NCBI RefSeq assembly: GCF_001984215.1
Contig: NZ_CP019420.1
Location: 496,001 to 560,000, forward strand
Reading direction: 5' to 3'
Length of the DNA stretch: 64,000 nt
Origin: Mycobacterium sp. MS1601
Lineage (GTDB): Bacteria > Actinomycetota > Actinomycetes > Mycobacteriales > Mycobacteriaceae
In this document: positions 29,427 to 38,402 of the stretch, piece by piece
Numbering within the stretch: the first letter of the stretch is position 1
How the letters are laid out: each line of letters opens with the position of its first letter
Notes under the pieces: generated by a model
Told to the model about the DNA's origin: nothing
The model's database searches: none
What the model saw: the letters and a program-made list of their open reading frames with translations, nothing else
Position numbers and translations under genes: made by a program

Positions 29427-31153
29427 GTCGTCTCTCCTCGAGTACTGCTGGCGGCATAACGCTTGACTTCGGCAGCATTCCACGGCCCTACCGCCTGACG
29501 CGGTGGAACCGCGGCGAGTCCGCCGAGATAGTCGGCGGACTTCGGGGTGCGCGACACCAGGACGTCGAGAACCGCGGGTGCGTTGTCGAGCGCTCGTTTC
29601 AGTGCGCCGGCCAGGTCCTCGGCGTGCTCGACCCGCTCTCCGTGGGCGCCGAGACTGCGGGCCAGCAGGTCGTAGCGGCAGTTGGGGAGATCCACGCCGA
29701 CGAGGTTGTTGTCGAATCGGTCCGCCTGGTCGTGGCGTTCGATGTTCCAGGCTTCGTTGTTGACGACGACGAACACCGCCTTGGCGTTGTGCCGGACGGC
29801 GGTGTCCACCTCCATGGCCGTGAAACCGAAGCTGCCGTCCCCGATCACGGCGATCACCGGCTCGCCGGGTCTATGCAGGGCCGCTGCGACGGCGAAGGGC
29901 ACACCGACACCCAGGCAGCCCAGCGCTCCGCAGTCCAGGTAGTCGACCGGTTTGAGGCCCACTCTGGCGAACGACAGGATGTCCCCGCCGTCGGCGATGG
30001 CGACGGACTGCTCGGTGAGCATTGTGTTGACCGCGCCGACAACGTAATTGGGTGACATCCGACCCCGGTCGTCGAGGTCCGGTTCCAACAGTTTGGCGGC
30101 GAGTTTGTCCACGCGTGTGGTGTTGGCCTGCTGCAGTTCGCGCACCCAGTCGAGGTCCGGTCGCGTCGGCGCGGCACCGGCCAGCGCCGTCAGCACCGCT
30201 GCCGTGGTGCCGTGCACTTCCACGTCACCGCGACGATTCTCCCCCAGTTCTTCGAACGACGTGCCGATCCGCAGAAAGCGCGCCGTCGGTGAGTACACCG
30301 CGGGCGAGCCGTAGCCCAGCTGGAAGTCCAGCCGTCGCCCGAGGGTGATCACCAGGTCGGCTTCGCTCATCGCCCTTGCCCGCATGGCGGGAACAAACCC
30401 CGCCACGTCGTCTCTGATGACTCCACGGCTCTCGCCGGAATCGAGGTACAGAGCGTGGGCGCAGTCCAGGAAGGTCCGCACCTGCGCTCCCGCCGTACGC
30501 ACCGAACGACCCCCGATGACCACGATCCGCGACGAGTCGGCGATCAGATCGGCAGCCCGGGCCAGCGCCATGGGATCGGGAGACGCCTGGAAAGGGTCCC
30601 GGCGTTGCATCGCCAGCGCGGGAATGTCGGCGTCGAGCACCCTCTCCTCGAGCAGGTCGGTGGGGAAATCGATGTATGCCGGCCCGGTGGCCCCGGTGGC
30701 CGCCCCCAACGCTGCGGCGATCACCTTGTCGAGTCTGGGGATGACGTGGTGGCGTTCGCTGACCTGCTCGGCGATGCGGCAGACTGGTCGCACGATCTCG
30801 CTCTGGGCGATGTCCTGCATGGCCCCCATGCCGGTCTGCAACCGCGGCGGCCGGCCGGACAGGATCAGGACGGGACTGCGTCCCACATAGGCGTTCGAGA
30901 TGGCGGTCACCGCGTTGGTGAGACCCGGACCTGCGGTCACCATCGCGACGCTCAGTTCCCCGGTGAGGTCGGCGGTGGCGTGGGCCATGTAGACGGCCGC
31001 CGCTTCGTGGCGGACGTCGATGATCTCGATGCCCGCCCGAGCGGCGGCGTCCCACAACGGCTGGATATGGCCGCCACAGAGGCCGAAGATCCGCCGGACC
31101 CCCTGGGCCCGCAGTCGGTTCGTGACGAGTTGCGCGACGGACGTGTCAGTCAC
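29423..31153 (-). CDS. ThDP-dependent enzyme (acetolactate synthase/2-hydroxyacyl-CoA lyase family)
   Basis: The 576-residue protein has the three-domain ThDP layout. The N-terminal Pyr domain has the cofactor-activating Glu50 (VRHEAAAVYMA), followed by a central Rossmann-like domain. The C-terminal PP domain has the metal-ThDP motif GDGSFGFTAMEVDTAVRHN...VVNNEAWN. The GSFGF-MEVxTAxR pattern is closer to oxalyl-CoA decarboxylase and 2-hydroxyacyl-CoA lyase than to anabolic acetolactate synthase. Divergence from an acyl-CoA ligase supports a CoA-ester substrate that is cleaved or decarboxylated. Exact reaction unknown. Confidence 0.75.
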   Translation of the reverse strand: MTDTSVAQLVTNRLRAQGVRRIFGLCGGHIQPLWDAAARAGIEIIDVRHEAAAVYMAHATADLTGELSVAMVTAGPGLTNAVTAISNAYVGRSPVLILSGRPPRLQTGMGAMQDIAQSEIVRPVCRIAEQVSERHHVIPRLDKVIAAALGAATGATGPAYIDFPTDLLEERVLDADIPALAMQRRDPFQASPDPMALARAADLIADSSRIVVIGGRSVRTAGAQVRTFLDCAHALYLDSGESRGVIRDDVAGFVPAMRARAMSEADLVITLGRRLDFQLGYGSPAVYSPTARFLRIGTSFEELGENRRGDVEVHGTTAAVLTALAGAAPTRPDLDWVRELQQANTTRVDKLAAKLLEPDLDDRGRMSPNYVVGAVNTMLTEQSVAIADGGDILSFARVGLKPVDYLDCGALGCLGVGVPFAVAAALHRPGEPVIAVIGDGSFGFTAMEVDTAVRHNAKAVFVVVNNEAWNIERHDQADRFDNNLVGVDLPNCRYDLLARSLGAHGERVEHAEDLAGALKRALDNAPAVLDVLVSRTPKSADYLGGLAAVPPRQAVGPWNAAEVKRYAASSTRGETT

Positions 31154-31185
31154 CTGCCCACCCTTTCAACACACAGTTGCGAATC

Positions 31186-31195
31186 CTGGATCCAG
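31186..31195. promoter_or_regulatory. palindrome in the ThDP-enzyme/CoA-ligase divergent promoter region
   Basis: CTGGATCCAG is a perfect 10-bp palindrome near the middle of the 116-base gap between the two divergent genes (31154-31269). It is a candidate operator for the linked GntR regulator. Short perfect palindromes also occur by chance. Confidence 0.3.
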
Positions 31196-31269
31196 AGTCC
31201 ATAGTAGCCTAGGTCACAGTCAGGGAAATGTGCGACGGTGACCACAGGAATGCTGCGTGAGGAGACTGA

Positions 31270-32967
31270 ATGACCTTGTTCGACACTCGGCCGGGCGACA
31301 CATCGCTCACCCGTCGGGAGGCAACTCCCCGCTTCACGCCGGCCGACCGGATGGACTTCACGCTGCCGCGGTTCCTCCGCGACGCTGCGGTCACGTTCGC
31401 CGACAAGCCTTTCATGAGCACGATATCCGGCGAAACACTCACCTACGCAGAGGCTTTGGCGCTGGTCGAACGCCGAGCGGCGGGCTTGGCCGCGCTTGGC
31501 GTCAACAAGGGTGATCGAGTGTTGTTGATCATGGACAACTCCATCGACCTGCTGGTCAGCTGGTTCGCCATCAATCTGCTCGGCGCAGTGGAGGTGCCGT
31601 CCAACACCGCCAACCGCGGCCCCAGCCTGGCGCACGCCGCCAACAACTCCGGGGCCACCATCGCCATCATCGACACCGTGTACGCTCCGGCGCTCAATGA
31701 CGTTGCCGCCGAACTGAAGACGCTGAGCACCGTGGTGGTGCGCGGTGAGATGCCCGAGTTGGCGCTGCCGACGGTGCCGCTTGCCGACCTCGATGACTCC
31801 ACGGGCACCGTGCCCGGCGTCGAGGTGTCCTACCGCGATCCGGCGGCGATCATCTACACCTCCGGGACCACCGGTCCGGCCAAGGGCGTCGTGGTGCCCC
31901 ATGCCCACATGCACACTTTCGCCGCCCATGTGGTCGAGCAACTCGACATCTCCGGCGATGACGTCTACTACATCTGCCTGCCGCTGTTCCACGCGAATGC
32001 CCAATTCATGCAGGTGCTTCCGTGTCTGATGACCGGCGCTTCCATGGTGCTGGCCGACGCGTTCAGTGCCAGCCGCTGGCTCGACGACCTCCGTGGCTGC
32101 GGCGCGACGGTCACCAGCCTGCTGGGTGTGATGGCGCAGTACATCTTCGACCGTCCTGAGCGTCCCGAGGACACCGATCACCGGGTGCGTCGCATGGTCA
32201 CCATTCCCCTGCCTGGCGTGATTGCGGCCGACTTCGAGCGCCGCTTCAACACGCTGTGCATCGAGGCCTACGGAATGACCGAGATCTGCCTACCCCTCTA
32301 CCGTCCCACCGGCGAGCCGCTGCGGCCCGGGAGTTGCGGCAAGGCTCTGGACACCTGGTTCGAGGTGCGCATCGTCGACCCGGTGACCGACGAGCCGGTG
32401 CCGGACGGGGAGGCCGGTGAGATCGTGGTACGCCCGCGATACCCGTACACCACGTTCCTCGGATACCACGCGATGCCGGACCGCACCGTCGAGGCCTGGC
32501 GCAACCTCTGGTTCCACACCGGTGACGGTGCCCGCCGTGACAGCGAGGGCTACTACTACTTCCTGGATCGGCTCAATGACCGCATCCGCCGCAAAGGCGA
32601 GAACGTCACCACCTACGACATCGAGGTGGCACTCACCGAGATCCCCGGGATCGTCGATGCCGCGGTGATCGCGCGACCCGCCCAGGAGGGCGAGGACGAC
32701 ATCAAGGCGTTCCTGGTTACCGCCGACGGTGCCGATTCCCCCGATCCTGTTGCGGTGCTGAGCCATTGCGCCAAGCGACTGCCCTACTTCTCCGTGCCGC
32801 GCTATCTCGAGTTCATCGGCGACCTGCCGAAGACTCCCACCGGCAAGGTACTCAAGCGCAACCTGCGCGCCATGGAGGCCTCCACGTCGGAGTGGGATCG
32901 CGAGGAAGCCGGCTGGACCGTCAAGCGCGGTCTCGACCATCTGGTGCAGACCGACACCCCGAAGTAG
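31270..32967 (+). CDS. AMP-forming acyl-CoA ligase (CaiC-like)
   Basis: The 565-residue adenylate-forming enzyme activates a carboxylic acid as its CoA thioester. It has the phosphate loop YTSGTTGPAKGVV (about residue 198), the YGMTE motif, FHTGDGARRDSEGYYYFLDR (hinge and ATP ribose contact) and the catalytic lysine motif KTPTGKVLK. The region LLGAVEVPSNTANRGPSLAHAANNSGA is typical of the crotonobetaine/carnitine-CoA ligase branch. It is divergent from the ThDP enzyme and followed by a strong terminator, so it is a single-gene transcript. Substrate unknown. Confidence 0.85.
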   Translation: MTLFDTRPGDTSLTRREATPRFTPADRMDFTLPRFLRDAAVTFADKPFMSTISGETLTYAEALALVERRAAGLAALGVNKGDRVLLIMDNSIDLLVSWFAINLLGAVEVPSNTANRGPSLAHAANNSGATIAIIDTVYAPALNDVAAELKTLSTVVVRGEMPELALPTVPLADLDDSTGTVPGVEVSYRDPAAIIYTSGTTGPAKGVVVPHAHMHTFAAHVVEQLDISGDDVYYICLPLFHANAQFMQVLPCLMTGASMVLADAFSASRWLDDLRGCGATVTSLLGVMAQYIFDRPERPEDTDHRVRRMVTIPLPGVIAADFERRFNTLCIEAYGMTEICLPLYRPTGEPLRPGSCGKALDTWFEVRIVDPVTDEPVPDGEAGEIVVRPRYPYTTFLGYHAMPDRTVEAWRNLWFHTGDGARRDSEGYYYFLDRLNDRIRRKGENVTTYDIEVALTEIPGIVDAAVIARPAQEGEDDIKAFLVTADGADSPDPVAVLSHCAKRLPYFSVPRYLEFIGDLPKTPTGKVLKRNLRAMEASTSEWDREEAGWTVKRGLDHLVQTDTPK

Positions 32968-32977
32968 AACGCGGACA

Positions 32978-33016
32978 CGAATGAGGCCGGAATCCCATGG
33001 ATTCCGGCCTCATTCG
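32978..33016. terminator. strong bidirectional terminator
   Basis: An 18-bp perfect stem (32978-32995 with 32999-33016) closes on a CAT loop between the convergent CoA-ligase and GMC genes. No long T-tract, but length and GC content make it the most stable hairpin seen in the window. Confidence 0.85.
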
Positions 33017-33021
33017 GTTGG

Positions 33022-34677
33022 TCAGATCGCCGGGGCGTCTGCGTTGCTCGGTGTCGTCCGCTGGTCGACGATATCCGAGAAGCGCTGCGCGATATAGCTG
33101 CCCGCACGAACAGCCAGTGCTCCGATTGTCGACGTCGGGTTCACCGCACCCCCGGTGGTCAGCGAGCTACCGTCGACCACGAACAGATTCGGCACGTCCC
33201 AGGTCTGATTCCACTTGTTGGTCACGGAGTCCGTTGGGTTGTTGCCCATGCGGCACGTCCCCATCAAATGCCAGCCCGGTGGCGGATTCAACACCCCGGT
33301 GTCGTTGGTCTCGACAGCTCCGAGCGCACGTGCGGCATCGAAGATCCTGTCGATCCCGAAGTTGGACAGCGCGATGTCATTGGCGTGCGGCACCCAGTTG
33401 ACATGCGCCGCCGGCAGGCCACTGGTGTCCTTGACGTCGGGATCGAGTGTCACACAGTTTGTTTCGACGGGTAGATCCTCACCGAACATGAACACCATCA
33501 GGTGGTTGCCGAAGTGGTTGTTGAAGAACTTGCGGTGGTCGCGTCCCCACGGGGCCGTGTAGCCGGTGTGGCTGCCCATGGCGGCGTAGGCCGCCCCGAA
33601 GCTACGGGCCACCTGCATCCCGAAGCCGTTGACGAAGCCACGGTTGGTGTCGGTGTGGTAGAACTCGTGCGAGTACAACGGAGCCCCGAAGGCGCCCTTG
33701 TAGCCCTCCATCGGTTCGTCGAACCACGCGTCGCAGAACGCGAAGATGTGGTGCATCAGGTACTTGCCCACCAGGCCGTTGCTGTTCGCCAGGCCGTCAG
33801 GATGGCCCTTCTGATCACTCATCAGCAGCAGTCTGGGTGTGCCGATACCGCTGGCAGCCACCACCACGATATCTGCGGTGACCTCATGCCGGTTTCCGGT
33901 TCGGGTGTCGATGTACGTTGCGCCCGTGGCTTTTCCGTTCTTGGCATTGATGCGCTCGACCCTGGCGTGGGTGCGCAGGTCCGCCCCGAGGGCGATCGCA
34001 AAGGGCCAGTGGGTATGCGCCGGAGTACTCAGCGACCCGGTGGGGCTTCCGGACAGTTCGTTGCCCGCTGCCACGTCGGCGTCGCGGTTCTCCCTCGGCC
34101 TGGTGATGATGGCATTGTCCGAAGGCCACCAGTGCCAGCCGAGCCCACCCAGGGCCTTGGCGAAGTTCCTGCCGAGTTTGCCCGGCAACACCGGCGGATC
34201 GCGGTCCACCCCACTGCGATCCGGATAGGACGGGTCACCCACCATGCCGGAGATGCCGTAAATGGCGTCGTTCTCGTCGTAGTAGGGCGCCAGTTCTTCG
34301 TAGCTGATGGGCCAGTCGATGGTGCCCTCCAGGCCATGCTCGGTGCCCTTGCGGAAGTCCACCGGCTTGTACCGCGGCCAGTGCCCGGCATAGTGCATGG
34401 TGCTGCCGCCCACGTTGTTCATCAGATAGGGCGTGGTGAAACCGGTTACCGGGTAATCCTCGGGAAGCCCGCGAACGTTCGGGTCATAGGCCCACCCGCG
34501 TTGCTTCTCGATCTCCCACTCTCGGTGGTAGTGCGGATGGTCGGTCGAGCTGATCCACGGCCCCTGCTCCAGGCAGGTGACCTTGTAGCCCGCCTGCGCC
34601 AGTTTCAGGGTCACCCCGGCGCCACCGGGCCCTGCCCCGATGACCAATACGTCGGCGGTGTCCACAGTTGACGTCAC
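33022..34677 (-). CDS. GMC-family oxidoreductase (gluconate-2-dehydrogenase-like large subunit)
   Basis: The 551-residue flavoprotein begins with the FAD loop VLVIGAGPGGAGVTLKLAQAGYKVTCLEQG. It has the GMC N-terminal region (MNNVGGSTMHYAGHWPR) and a C-terminal domain with the active-site His in PPPGWHLMGTCRMG and the FAD motif FVVDGSSLTTGGAVNPTSTI. It is nearest to membrane-linked gluconate/sorbitol-type dehydrogenases that feed electrons to the respiratory chain, not to secreted oxidases. No signal peptide is visible. It overlaps the downstream-encoded small subunit by 4 nt. The substrate is probably an alcohol or sugar acid. Confidence 0.85.
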   Translation of the reverse strand: MTSTVDTADVLVIGAGPGGAGVTLKLAQAGYKVTCLEQGPWISSTDHPHYHREWEIEKQRGWAYDPNVRGLPEDYPVTGFTTPYLMNNVGGSTMHYAGHWPRYKPVDFRKGTEHGLEGTIDWPISYEELAPYYDENDAIYGISGMVGDPSYPDRSGVDRDPPVLPGKLGRNFAKALGGLGWHWWPSDNAIITRPRENRDADVAAGNELSGSPTGSLSTPAHTHWPFAIALGADLRTHARVERINAKNGKATGATYIDTRTGNRHEVTADIVVVAASGIGTPRLLLMSDQKGHPDGLANSNGLVGKYLMHHIFAFCDAWFDEPMEGYKGAFGAPLYSHEFYHTDTNRGFVNGFGMQVARSFGAAYAAMGSHTGYTAPWGRDHRKFFNNHFGNHLMVFMFGEDLPVETNCVTLDPDVKDTSGLPAAHVNWVPHANDIALSNFGIDRIFDAARALGAVETNDTGVLNPPPGWHLMGTCRMGNNPTDSVTNKWNQTWDVPNLFVVDGSSLTTGGAVNPTSTIGALAVRAGSYIAQRFSDIVDQRTTPSNADAPAI

Positions 34678-35333
34678 TTCTCATTCTCCTTGTCGGCAGA
34701 CAGATAGGTCAGCTTGCTCAGGTCCACCCGCACCACGGCCTCGGTGGGGATGTAGCCGGCACCCTGCCCGGCGGTCGATAGCGCTTCGTCGTCCCAGTCC
34801 TCGATGCAGTGCAGGTATCCGTAGGGCAGCGGGGCACCGTGGTAGTCACGGCCGGCAGGAATCTCGCGCTGGATGGCCGCTGTGACCTCGCCGGCGGAGT
34901 AGTAGCCGTAGTACACCAGGCTGCGAAGCTGGCCAAAGAGCTCCTCCTGCTCCTTCTCCAGCCGTTGCAGCTGCGATGTCCGCGCATCGACATCCCCGGC
35001 GACAAACTCGCCACCCAACCCCGCCAGCGCCCGTTTGAGGTCGTCCTCTTCCAGATAGGGGTAATGCTTGGCTCGAAATCCGGTCGGAGTGGTGTAGCGG
35101 CCGAAGAAGTCGGTGATACCCACCGCGCTGGGCGCTGGGAAACCGTCGCCGGGGGGAATCAACGTATCGGCGATGGCCTCGATCACCTGGGCCTCGCTCG
35201 CCGTGAACGCCACCGGGGTAGCAAGGCCACCGAGGCGGGGGCGCCCCGTCTCGAAGTGCGGTTGGTCAGGGCGCTCGGTCCCCACCGCCGGAGCGCCATA
35301 GGGCGCGTTGGTCAGCGTGTCTTCGATGGTCAT
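34674..35333 (-). CDS. gluconate 2-dehydrogenase subunit 3-like protein
   Basis: The 219-residue protein has the subunit-3 pattern: FTASEAQVIEAIADTLIPPGDGFP, later LVYYGYYSAGEVTAAIQ and the LPYGYLH segment. In classical gluconate dehydrogenase this subunit accompanies the flavoprotein, is exported by a twin-arginine signal and works with a cytochrome c subunit. Here there is no RR signal and no cytochrome gene nearby, so the complex is probably cytoplasmic with another electron acceptor. It is first in the GMC operon. Confidence 0.85.
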   Translation of the reverse strand: MTIEDTLTNAPYGAPAVGTERPDQPHFETGRPRLGGLATPVAFTASEAQVIEAIADTLIPPGDGFPAPSAVGITDFFGRYTTPTGFRAKHYPYLEEDDLKRALAGLGGEFVAGDVDARTSQLQRLEKEQEELFGQLRSLVYYGYYSAGEVTAAIQREIPAGRDYHGAPLPYGYLHCIEDWDDEALSTAGQGAGYIPTEAVVRVDLSKLTYLSADKENEK

Positions 35334-35385
35334 CGACTCTCCTTCTGTGCTGAGTGAACCGAAAACTGTTGTCTACGTGGAGCCG

Positions 35386-36897
35386 TCACAGGGGCGCACC
35401 CGCCCAATCCGTGGTGGAGGCCAGTGAGCGGTCGAGGTTGATACCGATGTGCTTGGTCTGGGTGTAGCCGTGGACGGCCTCCAGACCTTCCTCGCGACCG
35501 GTGCCGCTCTGCTTGTGCCCGCCATGAGGCGTCATCGGCAACTCGCCGAACCAGTCGTTGATCATCACCGATCCGACCTGCAGACGTTTGGCGGTGTCCA
35601 GCGCGGCGGTGATGTCGCGGCACCACAACACCGCGAAAAGACCGTACTCCGAGTCGTTGATCGCCTCGATCAGGTCGTCGGTGGAAGACCAGCGCAGCAC
35701 CGCTGTGACCGGGCCGAAGATCTCCTCGCGGGCTATCCGCGCGTCCCGGGGGACGTCGACAAAAACCGTCGGAGAGACGAAATAGCCCTCTCCCGTTCCG
35801 TATTCGGTGTCACCGCCGTAGAACACGGTGGCTTCCGCCTTGCCGATCTCGATGTATTCGCGCACCCGGTCGTAGTGCTTGCGTGAGGCCAGCGGCCCGA
35901 TTCTGGTGGTGGCGTCGAAGGGATCTCCCACCGTTGCCGTGCCGAGTCGGGCCTTGAGCTTGGTCAAGAATTCGTCGGCGATGTCGTCGTGCAGGAACAG
36001 CCGGCTACCGGCCACGCACACCTGCCCGGCCCGCGAGCAGAAGCCCTGCACCGCAACCTCGACCGCGTCATCGAGGGGCGCATCGGGGAACACCACCAGC
36101 GGGCTCTTACCACCGAGCTCCAGATTCACCTGGGCGATGTGTTGTCCACCGAGGCGGGCGATCTCGCGGCCGGTTTCGGTGGAACCGGTGAAGGTGATGC
36201 CGCGCACCTCGGGGTGGGCGGCCAGTGCGGCGCCGGCCTCCGGCCCGAGTCCGGTCACGACGTTGAAGACGCCTGCGGGGAAACCGGCCTGGTGGACGAT
36301 CTCGGCGAACTTCAGCGCCGACAGCGACGTGTCCTCGGCCGGTTTCACCACGCAGGTGTTGCCCAGCGCCAGCGCGGGGGCGATGGAGCGTGCCAGGATC
36401 AGAAGCGGGTAGTTCCACGGGATGATGTGCGCGGTGACGCCCAACGGTTCCAGCAGTGTGAAGCTGAGCTTGTTGCCAGGTACCGCGATGGTGCGGCCCC
36501 CCACTTTGTCGGCCGCGCCGGCCCAGTACTCCAGCCACAGCGGAATGGCTCCCACCAGTTCCTGCGCCTTGGCCAGATAGTGCCCGGAATCCACCGCCTC
36601 GATGCGGGCCAGCTCGTCGGCGTTCTCGGTAACCAGGTCGGCGAGCCGCCGCAGCAGCGCGGCCCTGGCGATGGCGTCGGTGAACTGCCACTGCACCGCC
36701 ACGTCGGCGGCAGCACGAACGGCGGCGTCGACATCCGCGCCATCACCGCGGGGCACTTCGGTGATCACCCGCCCGGTACTCGGATCCACCGTTTCGAAGG
36801 TCGCGCCGCTGCGGGCGGGCACCCAGTGGCCGTTGATGTACATCAGGGGGCGTTGGACAGTTCGCGATTCTTGGGCATACGCCATCACTTGCGTCAT
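35386..36897 (-). CDS. NAD-dependent aldehyde dehydrogenase
   Basis: This 503-residue ALDH has HIIPWNYPLLILARSIAPALALGN and VVKPAEDTSL in the cofactor domain. The catalytic Glu is in LELGGKSPLVVF, the Cys in CSRAGQVCVAGSR, and the late EEIFGPVTAVLR motif is present. It is 52 nt upstream of the subunit-3/GMC pair on the same strand, so the operon can take an alcohol to an aldehyde and on to an acid. Start is uncertain: ATG 36897 or ATG 36885, neither with a clear ribosome-binding site. It is divergent from the AcoR-like regulator. Confidence 0.88.
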   Translation of the reverse strand: MTQVMAYAQESRTVQRPLMYINGHWVPARSGATFETVDPSTGRVITEVPRGDGADVDAAVRAAADVAVQWQFTDAIARAALLRRLADLVTENADELARIEAVDSGHYLAKAQELVGAIPLWLEYWAGAADKVGGRTIAVPGNKLSFTLLEPLGVTAHIIPWNYPLLILARSIAPALALGNTCVVKPAEDTSLSALKFAEIVHQAGFPAGVFNVVTGLGPEAGAALAAHPEVRGITFTGSTETGREIARLGGQHIAQVNLELGGKSPLVVFPDAPLDDAVEVAVQGFCSRAGQVCVAGSRLFLHDDIADEFLTKLKARLGTATVGDPFDATTRIGPLASRKHYDRVREYIEIGKAEATVFYGGDTEYGTGEGYFVSPTVFVDVPRDARIAREEIFGPVTAVLRWSSTDDLIEAINDSEYGLFAVLWCRDITAALDTAKRLQVGSVMINDWFGELPMTPHGGHKQSGTGREEGLEAVHGYTQTKHIGINLDRSLASTTDWAGAPL

Positions 36898-37033
36898 GTG
36901 ACCCAGCACACAACTGCGGGCGGGGGCGCCGCAAGAGTTACATGACGTTACTTCGCGCTTGCCTGCCGTTGACGCCGCCGACATGGGTACCCTGTGAACA
37001 CCGAATTACCTATGACGGAGAGCACATTAAGCC

Positions 37034-38338
37034 ATGAGACCGGGTTCAGCTCACCCGCAGCCAGCCGTGGCAGCCGGTCAGGATCCGCGTAGCTACGCCC
37101 GATTGATGTCGGCGGTGTACGAGGCGACCATGGCAGGTGATCGCGCACCGGCGTTGCCCCGCCCGATCATCTGGGACTCCTGGCAGCGTTTGCTCACCAA
37201 GGGTCTACGCCCCGACAGGGGCAACCTCCCCGTGGCCGCGTTCTCCCGGGTGGAGGCGCTGCGTCAGGACACGGGCATGACTTCGGTGATCGACAGGGTC
37301 ATACGGGGATTCGATTCGGTGTTGTCCACTGGCGAGGCGATCTTCGCCATGGCCGATGCCCAGGGGACAGTGCTGTGGCGCGCCGGCTCGCCGCAAGTTC
37401 TGCGCAATGCAGACCGGCTCGGCTTCGTCGAAGGTGCACAGTGGGCCGAATCCGCGGTCGGTACCAATGCACTCGGCACAGCGTTGGTTTCGCAGACCGC
37501 AGTGCAGACGTTCAGCGCCGAGCACTACAACCGCAGCCAGCATCCTTGGACGTGCGCGGGCGCTCCCATTCGAGATCCGCGCGACGGCAAGCTCCTTGGC
37601 GTCATCGACGTCACCGGCGCAGCCGCGACGGTGCATCCGACCACCATCGCGCTGGTTGATGCTGTGGCCAGGCTCGCCGAGTCCGATCTGCGCGCCGAGC
37701 ATGACCTGTCGTTGAATCGCCTGCGCACCATCGCAGCCCCGATACTGGCCCGGATCAACGCCCCTGCGGTGGCGGTGGACACCGACGGGTGGGTGGCGGC
37801 CGTGGACTCGATGCCGGTCCAGGGCCGGGTCCTGTTGCCGCCCACCATCGCTGCGGGTCAGATGTGGGTTCCCGCGCTGGGGCTCTGTGACGTCGAGACA
37901 CTCCCCGGTGGCTGGTTGATCCGACGGGTGGACTCCGGTGGTGAACCTGCGGTGGTGCGGGTGGAACTGGACCTGCGCGACGGCGGCACCCCGCGGCTGG
38001 CGATGACAGGGCAATTCGGCTGCTGGCGTCGGAACATCACGCCGCGGCTGGCCGAGATACTGCTGATCCTCGCCGTCCACACCAATGGCCGGACCGCGGT
38101 GGAACTGGCTGACGACCTGTACGGCAATCCCACCAGGGTGGGCGCGGTGCGCGTCGAGATGTCAAGGCTGCGTAAGCAATTCGCCGGCCTCGTGACGGCC
38201 CGCCCCTATCGCTTCGCCGATTCCACCACCGTCGAGGTGCAGTACCCCCAGCACAGCTGCGACCTGTTGCCGGCCTCGGCAGCCCCGGGCATCCGTGCCA
38301 TCCGCACGGCCCGCTCGGCCAATCCGGTCACTTCCTGA
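37034..38338 (+). CDS. GAF-domain transcriptional regulator (AcoR-like without AAA domain)
   Basis: The 434-residue protein opens with PIIWDSWQRLLTKGL, an N-terminal helical segment of AcoR-type activators. It continues into a GAF sensor domain (about 90-220: AIFAMADAQGTVLWRAGSP, WAESAVGTNALGTAL, GVIDVTG) and ends in a winged-helix-like DNA-binding region (LILAVHTNGRTAVELADDLYG...VRVEMSRLRKQF). The sigma-54 AAA module of true AcoR is missing. It is divergent from the aldehyde dehydrogenase operon and is its likely regulator. A second family member lies at 59709-60959. Confidence 0.8.
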   Translation: MRPGSAHPQPAVAAGQDPRSYARLMSAVYEATMAGDRAPALPRPIIWDSWQRLLTKGLRPDRGNLPVAAFSRVEALRQDTGMTSVIDRVIRGFDSVLSTGEAIFAMADAQGTVLWRAGSPQVLRNADRLGFVEGAQWAESAVGTNALGTALVSQTAVQTFSAEHYNRSQHPWTCAGAPIRDPRDGKLLGVIDVTGAAATVHPTTIALVDAVARLAESDLRAEHDLSLNRLRTIAAPILARINAPAVAVDTDGWVAAVDSMPVQGRVLLPPTIAAGQMWVPALGLCDVETLPGGWLIRRVDSGGEPAVVRVELDLRDGGTPRLAMTGQFGCWRRNITPRLAEILLILAVHTNGRTAVELADDLYGNPTRVGAVRVEMSRLRKQFAGLVTARPYRFADSTTVEVQYPQHSCDLLPASAAPGIRAIRTARSANPVTS

Positions 38339-38351
38339 CTCCGAACGCCAC

Positions 38352-38386
38352 CCAGCGCCGCCAGGGCAGAGCCCTGGCGGCGCTGG
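38352..38386. terminator. intrinsic terminator between convergent regulator and MHS transporter
   Basis: A 16-bp perfect stem (38352-38367 with 38371-38386) with loop AGA, followed by GGTTTT downstream on the plus strand. It can serve both convergent genes. Confidence 0.85.
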
Positions 38387-38402
38387 TGAGGTTTTCCGAC
38401 TG

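Noticed and set aside
34484..34684. Short frame covering the GMC/subunit-3 junction
   Set aside because: Out-of-frame shadow of the GMC gene start.
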